Below, piece after piece: positions 1 to 4,620 of a stretch of 5,536 bases of DNA. Below the pieces are notes generated by a model that was not told the DNA's origin, made no database searches, and saw only the letters and a program-made list of their open reading frames with translations. This DNA comes from Candidatus Zixiibacteriota bacterium (lineage in GTDB: Bacteria > Zixibacteria > MSB-5A5 > GN15 > PGXB01). The DNA lies in contig JAAERC010000118.1 in the NCBI GenBank assembly GCA_024230695.1, positions 1-5,536 on the forward strand, read 5' to 3'. The position numbers were made by a program, and so were the translations under genes. The stretch's first letter is position 1, and each line of letters starts with the position of its first letter.

Positions 1-153
1 CCCGGTATCCATATGAGGTGTAAAAATTGGTTTATTTTTGCCACGCAAAATATCGGCAACCTTAACAGCGGCTTTTCCCAAAGTCGCTCCTTCAAGATCG
101 ACAACAAACCATTTTCTTTTTATCTCATCTACTTTCGGTATATACGTTTTCAT
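1..153 (-). CDS. rplM: 50S ribosomal protein L13, N-terminal part (cut by window edge)
   Basis: Structural protein of the large ribosomal subunit. The 51 codons visible read [18 protein letters not shown], then [20 protein letters not shown], then [13 protein letters not shown]. This matches the bacterial L13 start: the MKT opening, the K-R-x-W-(F/Y)-V-V-D segment, the T-L-G-(K/R) turn, the L-R-G-K block and the T-P-H-(M/V)-D-T-G block that precedes D in the family. Bacterial L13 is about 140-150 residues, so roughly two thirds lies beyond position 1. The ATG at 153 is chosen because it gives the usual family N-terminus. The SD is poor: a G-run (GGGGG) lies about 6 bases upstream. In most bacteria rpsI (S9) follows rplM, but that region is outside the window. 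A strong promoter lies just upstream, so the gene probably starts its own operon. The assignment is secure. Confidence 0.95.
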   Translation of the reverse strand, partial: MKTYIPKVDEIKRKWFVVDLEGATLGKAAVKVADILRGKNKPIFTPHMDTG

Positions 154-161
154 TCCAACCC

Positions 162-175
162 CCGGATTCATCCGG
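162..175 (-). promoter_or_regulatory. Small hairpin in the rplM 5' leader
   Basis: A perfect inverted repeat CCGGAT-TC-ATCCGG lies 8 bases before the rplM start codon, inside the predicted leader. Bases AACC on one side and GGTT on the other could lengthen the stem with a small bulge. It partly occludes the G-run that would serve as SD. Ribosomal protein genes are often under leader-mediated feedback control, but this hairpin is too small to assign to any known L13 leader family. Its regulatory role is inference. Confidence 0.3.
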
Positions 176-206
176 TTAAACAGTTTCACATTCTACAAAG
201 CCTTTC

Positions 207-234
207 AATATAGCCATATTTCTATTGCTGTCAA
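207..234 (-). promoter_or_regulatory. Sigma-70 type promoter for rplM
   Basis: On the minus strand a perfect -35 box TTGACA (234-229) is followed after 16 bases by a -10 box TATATT (212-207), five of six to consensus. Transcription would start near position 200, giving a leader of about 45-50 bases. Its orientation, the AT-rich flanks and its place directly before a ribosomal protein gene all support it. It also implies that rplM does not depend on transcription from the sprT-like gene upstream. Confidence 0.7.
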
Positions 235-384
235 GAAATTTATAACTATTTATTGATCTTTTTTTAATTCGGCAAAACAATTTAATATATTAGCTATCTT
301 GTTGTCTTAATTATATTTGTGAAAATATGACTTTCGATTAAATCTATCCGATTCTCTTTTTTTTTGTGAAAAATATAAATATTT
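235..384. other. AT-rich spacer downstream of the sprT-like gene
   Basis: This is the part of the sprT/rplM gap not covered by the rplM promoter. It is very AT-rich with a run of nine T at 357-365 (A on the coding strand). No GC-containing hairpin followed by a T-run is seen after the sprT-like stop codon, so no terminator can be called. No gene is visible. Confidence 0.5.
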
Positions 385-1029
385 TTAATTTTTTTTGAGT
401 TTTAATTTATATCTGGCATCAAAACTTCTGCCGCTTGTACATTTTCCGCATGAAGCCATCCGCAATCTTTTTCGCCTCGGATATTCTCTTTTACAATTGG
501 GACAATAATATAAATACTTGCATGCTAATCTTAAATCAGGATGATCTTTGGCCTTCAAAGAAATTCCAAACTTATTTGCTATCTCCTTAAACTTCCGTCC
601 GTGGTTCGGGACAAAATAATGAATCATCTCATGAGCCATCGTATCTTCAATATCATCTTTATATATCAAATGATACTTCCACCCTATTTTTATCTCTTTT
701 CTTCTTGGACTATACGTCCCGGCAATCAACATCCGTTTTGAATATTTTATATTTAATCTAGGAATCTCATTATTGAAGAATTTAATATTTAACCTATCGA
801 ATATTTCATACAACTCTATCTCACTCGGCAATTCTTTTTCAGGCTCTTCGTTTATTATTAATTCTGTATCAGGAGTTATTAACTCGGGAGTGGTTAAGTC
901 TGGCGATGCCGGAACAGACGTTGTCTGCAGTTCAGGAAATATATTTGATGGCTCAAAGAGATCATAATTACTAACACCAACATTCCGCATCTGTTTTTTG
1001 CCATTACTCATTATATTTCTATAGTACAT
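385..1029 (-). CDS. SprT-like zinc metallopeptidase with C-terminal zinc ribbon
   Basis: The predicted protein has 214 residues. The zinc peptidase signature HEMIH is at residues 133-137, followed by H143-G-R-K-F, which supplies the third zinc ligand as in the SprT/Spartan family (HExxH...H-G-x-x-F). The preceding segment (about 70-130: LYEIFDRLNIKFFNNEI, then AGTYSPRRKEIKI) is the usual SprT lead-in. Cysteine pairs C176-x2-C179 and C194-x2-C197 form a zinc ribbon. Residues 36-70 are a Pro/Thr/Glu-rich, probably disordered stretch. There is no signal peptide, so it is likely cytoplasmic. Eukaryotic relatives (Spartan) cut DNA-protein crosslinks; the bacterial role is poorly known, so the substrate is not assigned. 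The start is uncertain: ATGs at 1029, 1011 and 990 all lack an SD, and the conserved core begins far downstream of each. The gene stands alone, 231 bases from rplM. Confidence 0.85.
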   Translation of the reverse strand: MYYRNIMSNGKKQMRNVGVSNYDLFEPSNIFPELQTTSVPASPDLTTPELITPDTELIINEEPEKELPSEIELYEIFDRLNIKFFNNEIPRLNIKYSKRMLIAGTYSPRRKEIKIGWKYHLIYKDDIEDTMAHEMIHYFVPNHGRKFKEIANKFGISLKAKDHPDLRLACKYLYYCPNCKREYPRRKRLRMASCGKCTSGRSFDARYKLKLKKN

Positions 1030-1087
1030 TATTAATGCAACAAATAAAACTTAAAAATATTACTACTATCCGCTCTCTACAATGGTA

Positions 1088-1140
1088 GGATAGACATTCT
1101 TGTCTGTCCGATTCCGTGCGCGGCAGACGCCCCGTCTGCC
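1088..1140. repeat. Pair of hairpin repeats (dispersed, REP-like)
   Basis: Two adjacent stem-loops with related stems. The first is GGATAGACA (1088-1096), loop TTCT, TGTCTGTCC (1101-1109): nine pairs including one G-T. The second is GGCAGACG (1122-1129), loop CCC, CGTCTGCC (1133-1140): eight perfect pairs. Both share the core (G/C)AGAC/GTCTG. They are much richer in GC than the flanking DNA and lie between genes. This is typical of short palindromic repeats scattered through intergenic DNA. Neither is followed by a T-run, so they are not canonical terminators. Dispersal in the genome is inferred, not seen. Confidence 0.6.
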
Positions 1141-1170
1141 CGAACTCAGCTTTCCCCGGTGCCGTCTCAG

Positions 1171-1211
1171 ATTCCCCTCCTGATGGAATTTAAGGGAATT
1201 TCCAAAATTCC
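1171..1211. repeat. GGAATTT direct/inverted repeat cluster
   Basis: GGAATTT occurs at 1185-1191 and 1195-1201, and its complement AAATTCC at 1205-1211. The second and third form a seven-pair hairpin with a three-base loop. ATTCCC at 1171-1176 can pair with GGGAAT at 1194-1199 as an alternative. The function is unknown; it probably belongs to the same repeat-rich block as the hairpins just before it. Confidence 0.4.
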
Positions 1212-1417
1212 TTATAACCTATTCCCTTTCATATTAGTACAATGAAATGGGTTCGTTCCTTCACTTTTGAGAAAAAACTATCAATTCGATGTTGATTCTG
1301 TAATGTCTGCATATAGGCCATTTTTTAAAACATAATTCTCCACATTTCATGTTCAGTACTTATGAGTGAGAATATGAATTAAGTGTGATGTTGTAGTAAA
1401 TTTGAATTAAGCATGGT
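1212..1417. other. Intergenic DNA without a recognisable gene
   Basis: Together with the hairpins on either side this makes up the 466-base gap between the sprT-like and propeller genes. I see no supported coding frame, tRNA or promoter pair. The only notable item is AAATGGGTTCGTT (1245-1257), which recurs in inverted orientation at 3047-3059. Confidence 0.5.
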
Positions 1418-1435
1418 TCCCCGCTTTCGCGGGGA
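1418..1435. repeat. CCCCGC-TTTC-GCGGGG hairpin repeat
   Basis: A seven-pair stem (TCCCCGC / GCGGGGA) closes a TTTC loop. It is followed by GATGACGTCA, which contains the palindrome TGACGTCA (1436-1443). The element is strongly GC-rich in AT-rich surroundings and resembles the 'CCCCGC-GAAA-GCGGGG' intergenic repeats common in many bacterial genomes. It lies about 60 bases after the stop codon of the propeller gene. It could act as a stem blocking mRNA decay or as a weak terminator, but no T-run follows on either strand. Confidence 0.55.
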
Positions 1436-1495
1436 TGACGTCAGGGAATTTTCATCTCTCAAAATTATGGTAATTGATAATTTATATTGTTCGGA

Positions 1496-2758
1496 TTACT
1501 TGATATTATTTATTGCCGATACTGTTTGTTTATGATCGTAAATCTTTATTACTCCATTATGGTCATAATCACCACCAGGTTGAAGAATAATATATATTTT
1601 ATTGTTATAAAAAACTGGTTTTCTCTGTATTGACCCAGTAAAATATTCATGCCACAAAATATCGCCCGTATTTATGTTCAAGGCATACAAACCAGAGCGG
1701 TTGCCATCTTCAATCCATTTATCACATATATAAATAATCCCATCCGAAATTTCGTAGCCAATTATAATATCACCTTTATCCAATCTAGTTTTCCATTGTT
1801 CATTCCCATCAAGAGCATCTTTTTTTATTATTTCACGACCTTTCAATATTAATGCTCCATCATTAACTACTTGTACCATATCAATATTGTAATCTTCATG
1901 TTTCCACAACACCTGCCAATCTGTTACATCCACGCAAAAAACTTGCGATTTTTGCTTCCTAACTTCATAATTGTAGCAAACAGTACTGTAATCGTTATGA
2001 TCTATTACATGTCCTAATCCCGAATACACATCAGGCATAGGTACCGGCCTAATATTATTACCGGGGTAAAATTCTTTGTATACTTCACCCGTAATGGGAT
2101 TAATAGAATAAATCCTATCATCTATCGCCCATAATATTGAACACGTGTCTTGACTATCAGGTTGAATGCCCTCCAAAAAAGTTTTCGTATCTATAATTTT
2201 GCTATGACGAAAACTATATCTTATCACTAATCTAAGATATCCTGTATTTAATTCTATTACCGTTAGATTTTCACTCCCACAGTAAATTAGCAAGTTTTCA
2301 ATCAATAAAACCTTTTTATATCTCCGCTTGAAGGGAGAAGGGGCACTAGTAGACCAAATTTCTTTGCCATTATAAATATTGATCCCTGTCATTTTGCCAC
2401 TAGCAAGTCCAACTTTACCAAAAACTCCATCAATATATATAAAGGCTAGACTATCTGTAATATCGCACAACTTTGCTTCATAATCGTATGGAATTTCATT
2501 TTTCCATTTTAGTGATAGGCTTTTCAAATCGTATGCTTGAATTGGTCCCAATTCCCCATCTTCATACAATAGTATATTATCAGATATTAAAATATTTGGA
2601 GGACGTCTTGATTTAGATGTTTTATCTGGTGCATCATTATTTATTACAAGCTCTTGAATGAAAGGCGGATCCATTTTGTCATTAGCTGACAAAACAATAT
2701 CACCTTGAATCAATATAACAGTGACAAAGATTAAACACTTCCTTAAAGCTATTTTCAT
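1496..2758 (-). CDS. Exported PQQ-like beta-propeller protein, function unknown
   Basis: The predicted protein has 420 residues. Residues 1-25 form a Sec signal peptide: basic MKIALRK, a hydrophobic core LIFVTVILI, and a likely cleavage site after LSA (25). C8 lies inside the hydrophobic core, so this is not a lipoprotein signal. The mature part carries repeated blade motifs of the PQQ/quinoprotein-like type, x-G-x-x-x-W between beta strands: LKWKNEI (W85), GKEIWSTS (W135), WQVLWKHED (W285), GNEQWKTRL (W322) and GDILWHEYF (W369). Degenerate copies lie near 171-178 (NTGYLRLV) and 224-231 (GEVYKEFY). Five to seven blades are therefore plausible. No PQQ or catalytic residues can be assigned, and such propellers usually bind proteins or act as scaffolds (BamB-like). 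The ATG at 2758 gives a complete signal peptide and has GTGGGG upstream. The gene stands alone and is visibly more AT-rich than tdh-kbl. Confidence 0.8.
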   Translation of the reverse strand: MKIALRKCLIFVTVILIQGDIVLSANDKMDPPFIQELVINNDAPDKTSKSRRPPNILISDNILLYEDGELGPIQAYDLKSLSLKWKNEIPYDYEAKLCDITDSLAFIYIDGVFGKVGLASGKMTGINIYNGKEIWSTSAPSPFKRRYKKVLLIENLLIYCGSENLTVIELNTGYLRLVIRYSFRHSKIIDTKTFLEGIQPDSQDTCSILWAIDDRIYSINPITGEVYKEFYPGNNIRPVPMPDVYSGLGHVIDHNDYSTVCYNYEVRKQKSQVFCVDVTDWQVLWKHEDYNIDMVQVVNDGALILKGREIIKKDALDGNEQWKTRLDKGDIIIGYEISDGIIYICDKWIEDGNRSGLYALNINTGDILWHEYFTGSIQRKPVFYNNKIYIILQPGGDYDHNGVIKIYDHKQTVSAINNIK

Positions 2759-2787
2759 AATGACCCCACAAATAGTAGATTTATTTA

Positions 2788-2821
2788 ATTATATAATGCT
2801 ATTACAGAACATAATTGTCAA
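2788..2821 (-). promoter_or_regulatory. Possible promoter of the propeller gene
   Basis: On the minus strand a perfect TTGACA (2821-2816) is followed after 17 bases by CATTAT (2798-2793), four of six to the -10 consensus. A perfect TATAAT lies at 2793-2788 but 22 bases from the -35 box, which is too far for a standard promoter. Either way transcription would begin 20-40 bases before the start codon at 2758. Support is moderate because the area is so AT-rich that chance -10 boxes are common. Confidence 0.45.
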
Positions 2822-2842
2822 TGTTTATAATATTAGAAATAG

Positions 2843-3082
2843 ATAAACAGGGTAGCCTATCCAATTGATATAAATCCTGAGATAAACGAAGGGCGGTGGG
2901 TTTACTACCGTGACAATCCAAATACAAATTCACTACTACATCACTGTTGTTTTCCGCAATACATCTTTTGTATGACACAAAAAATACTAAAATTAATAAT
3001 TACAATTTTACTACAAAGAAATCGGCCAAAAAGGCCGTTTTGGGAAAACGAACCCATTTTTGCCGTAATTACATGGAGGTGA
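2843..3082 (+). other. Unexplained 79-codon open frame, perhaps repeat-derived
   Basis: A plus-strand frame stays open from after TAG (2840-2842) to TGA (3080-3082). The only ATG, at 2972, would give a 36-residue peptide: MTQKILKLIITILL followed by a basic RNRPKRPF stretch. No SD precedes that ATG. The upstream half includes INEGRWVYYRDNPNTNS, which I do not recognise. The end of the frame overlaps hairpins and the first copy of a direct repeat. It may be a gene remnant or chance. I would not annotate it as a gene without homologues. Confidence 0.2.
3023..3050. repeat. Overlapping hairpins CGGCC-A5-GGCCG / CGTTTT-GGG-AAAACG
   Basis: Three inverted repeats share the same bases. CGGCC (3023-3027) pairs with GGCCG (3033-3037) across AAAAA and is followed by TTTT. 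CCAAAA (3026-3031) pairs with TTTTGG (3038-3043). CGTTTT (3036-3041) pairs with AAAACG (3045-3050) across GGG. They cannot all form at once. On the plus strand the first looks like a short terminator, but no plus-strand gene precedes it. It abuts the first copy of the 52-base direct repeat and may be part of the same element. Confidence 0.45.
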
Positions 3083-3096
3083 TAAGATTATAAGGA
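3045..3096. repeat. 52-base direct repeat, copy 1
   Basis: This copy matches 3199-3250 at 45 of 52 positions, with the last 23 bases identical and no gaps; the period is 154 bases. It begins AAAAC and ends TATAAGGA. The identical part contains GGAGGTGAT, a nine-base match to the complement of the 16S rRNA 3' end, with no ATG, GTG or TTG at normal distance on the plus strand. No transposase or target duplication is seen. It is most likely part of a dispersed non-coding repeat family. Confidence 0.7.
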
Positions 3097-3128
3097 TTTT
3101 TCCTGTTTGAGTTATTCTGGGGCAGTCG

Positions 3129-3189
3129 AAGATTTTTGACCATCTGCTGTCCACATAATTTCAGAAAAGAGCCATTGGCTCAAAATCTT
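3129..3189. repeat. Inverted repeats between the two direct repeat copies
   Basis: AAGATTTTTGA (3129-3139) is nearly complementary to TCAAAATCTT (3180-3189), giving about ten pairs with one bulge. The enclosed end also holds GAGCC-ATT-GGCTC (3169-3181), a five-pair hairpin that shares TC with the outer stem. The bases between the two direct repeat copies can therefore fold into a structured unit. No coding frame is evident here. Confidence 0.35.
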
Positions 3190-3198
3190 TTTATATAC

Positions 3199-3250
3199 AA
3201 AACAAAGCCATTTTCGCTGTAATTGTTTGGAGGTGATAAGATTATAAGGA
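3199..3250. repeat. 52-base direct repeat, copy 2
   Basis: Second copy of the repeat at 3045-3096, with seven mismatches, all in its first 20 bases. It ends just before the kbl terminator, so a kbl transcript that read through would contain its complement. The sharper conservation of the GGAGGTGATAAG-containing half suggests that this half is the functional or more recently copied part. Confidence 0.7.
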
Positions 3251-3257
3251 ATTATTA

Positions 3258-3287
3258 CAATAAGAAACCCACCACAAGCGGTGGGTT
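3258..3287 (-). terminator. Intrinsic terminator of tdh-kbl
   Basis: Seven bases after the kbl stop codon, the minus strand reads AACCCACC, loop GCTTGT, GGTGGGTT (3287-3266). This is a perfect eight-pair stem followed by a T-rich tail TCTTATTG. An A-run precedes the stem on the same strand. Position and structure fit rho-independent termination of the threonine degradation operon. On the plus strand the stem is followed by A residues, so it works in one direction only. Confidence 0.8.
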
Positions 3288-3294
3288 AAAAAAC

Positions 3295-4539
3295 TTATTC
3301 CCCGTACATATCAATAACTTCTTCTTTGCTCTTGCCGAGGATCTTGTACTTCTCCCCTACTTTCGTAAAAGCAGCGATGGCTTTTTTAATATGTTCCATA
3401 TCGTGCCCGGCCGAGATCTGTGTCCGGATACGGGCCTGACCTTTCGGTACAACAGGATAGAAAAAGCCAATAACATAAATACCTTCATAGTACAAATCTT
3501 TGGCGATATCCTGCGACAGCTTGGCGTTATAGAGCATGATAGGTACAATCGGATGAAACCCCGGAACAATATCAAATCCGGCCGAGACCATTTCTTTTCT
3601 AAAATATGTGGTCAACTCATCAAGTTTATCACGACGTTCGGTTGTCGAGGAAATAATATCCATCACTTTATTAGCCGCCGAAGTTATCACCGGAGGAAGC
3701 GAATTAGAAAACAGATAGGTCCTTGCCCTCTGCCGAAGCATATCTACAATCTCTGCTTTAGCACTGATACATCCACCCGACGCTCCACCCAGCGCTTTGC
3801 CGAGGGTGGTCGTGATAATATCAACCCGACCCATAACACCAAAATGCTCATGAGTCCCCCGTCCGGTTTTGCCTGTAAATCCGGTGGCGTGAGAATCATC
3901 AACCAGTACCATCGCATCATATTTATCGGCAAGATCACAGATCTCATCAAGTTTGGCCAAGTCACCGTCCATCGAGAAAACACCATCGGTGACGATCATC
4001 CGAAACCGTTTTTCCTGCGTTGCTTTCAACTTCTCTTCGAGCATCGCCATATCGGAGTGATCATAAATATGTCGTTCGGCTTTACATAACCGCACACCAT
4101 CTATAAGTGAAGCATGAATCAGTTTGTCGGCAATTATTGCATCGTTCTTGTCAAGAAGCACCTCAAAGACAGCGGCGTTGGCATCCATGCATGATGAAAA
4201 CAGAATAGTTTTTTCCATGCCAAGAAAATCGCTTATTTTGGCCTCGAGTTCACGGTGAATATCCTGCGTGCCACAAATGAACCGCACCGATGACATCCCG
4301 TAACCGCGACTGTCGAGCCCCGCATGTGCCGCCGCGACAACATCTGGATGTGATGACAAACCAAGATAATTATTGGCGCACATATTTATGGCACTTTGCG
4401 CCTCGCCGCCTTCGGGATATTCGACTTTGATCTCGGCAGACTGTGATGAATGAATAAAACGTTCTTCTTTAAGGAGTCCGTCATTTTTTATATTAGCGAG
4501 AGTTTCGGCATAAAATTTTTGTGCTTTTCCAAAAGCCAT
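3295..4539 (-). CDS. kbl: 2-amino-3-ketobutyrate CoA ligase (glycine C-acetyltransferase)
   Basis: A PLP enzyme of the alpha-oxoamine synthase family. It splits 2-amino-3-ketobutyrate with CoA into glycine and acetyl-CoA, the second step of threonine breakdown after Tdh; it is cytoplasmic. From the ATG at 4539 it has 414 residues, slightly longer than the usual near-400. Visible signatures are [10 protein letters not shown] (about 56-65), the [14 protein letters not shown] block (about 79-92), [13 protein letters not shown] (114-126), DDSHATGF with the cofactor-contacting D214 and H217, and [12 protein letters not shown] with the Schiff-base lysine K248. [15 protein letters not shown] and the C-terminal [11 protein letters not shown] are also typical. 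This start is chosen because GGAGG lies five bases before it; an in-frame ATG at 4557 and a TTG at 4581 lie inside a tandem repeat and lack an SD. It follows tdh after 81 bases; in E. coli the order is reversed (kbl then tdh). Confidence 0.95.
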   Translation of the reverse strand: MAFGKAQKFYAETLANIKNDGLLKEERFIHSSQSAEIKVEYPEGGEAQSAINMCANNYLGLSSHPDVVAAAHAGLDSRGYGMSSVRFICGTQDIHRELEAKISDFLGMEKTILFSSCMDANAAVFEVLLDKNDAIIADKLIHASLIDGVRLCKAERHIYDHSDMAMLEEKLKATQEKRFRMIVTDGVFSMDGDLAKLDEICDLADKYDAMVLVDDSHATGFTGKTGRGTHEHFGVMGRVDIITTTLGKALGGASGGCISAKAEIVDMLRQRARTYLFSNSLPPVITSAANKVMDIISSTTERRDKLDELTTYFRKEMVSAGFDIVPGFHPIVPIMLYNAKLSQDIAKDLYYEGIYVIGFFYPVVPKGQARIRTQISAGHDMEHIKKAIAAFTKVGEKYKILGKSKEEVIDMYGE

Positions 4540-4544
4540 ACTGT

Positions 4545-4549
4545 CCTCC
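4545..4549 (-). promoter_or_regulatory. Ribosome binding site of kbl
   Basis: GGAGG lies five bases before the ATG at 4539 (GGAGG-ACAGT-ATG on the minus strand). It decides the start against the longer reading, which would add 14 residues, [12 protein letters not shown]-like, encoded by the tandem repeat. Confidence 0.8.
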
Positions 4550-4600
4550 ACTGCCATCAGCAGTTTTACTGCCACTGGCAATTTTAGGCCATCGGCAGTC
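4550..4600. repeat. Three imperfect 18-base tandem repeats, each a hairpin, in the tdh-kbl gap
   Basis: Unit 1 (4550-4567) is ACTGCCATCAGCAGTTTT and unit 2 (4568-4585) is ACTGCCACTGGCAATTTT, identical at 14 of 18 positions. A third, more diverged unit starts at 4586 (AGGCCATCGGCAGT). Each is self-complementary: ACTGC-CATCA-GCAGT, TGCC-ACT-GGCA and GCC-ATC-GGC. Unit 1 touches the kbl ribosome site on the minus strand. Neighbouring units can also pair with each other, so alternative folds are possible. Confidence 0.65.
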
Positions 4601-4620
4601 TTAATTTTATAAGAAATGGT

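Noticed and set aside
38..256. Plus-strand frames at the left end
   Set aside because: They overlap the clearly identified rplM start and promoter on the minus strand and have no coding signature.
336..365. Possible plus-strand terminator ending in nine T
   Set aside because: The only stem in front is a four-pair AATC/GATT and no plus-strand gene precedes it.
1242..1295. Seventeen-codon ATG frame on the plus strand
   Set aside because: Too short, no SD, and its start lies in the 13-base repeated motif.
3045..3250. CRISPR array
   Set aside because: Only two copies, a spacer of 102 bases, diverged repeat ends and no cas genes.
3223..4089. 288-codon open frame on the plus strand opposite kbl
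   Set aside because: It lies antisense to kbl, has no family features in its translation, and starts inside direct repeat copy 2. The kbl reading on the other strand is unambiguous.
4540..4581. Longer kbl reading from TTG at 4581 or ATG at 4557
   Set aside because: The added residues are translated tandem repeat, no SD precedes either codon, and the ATG at 4539 has GGAGG at ideal spacing.
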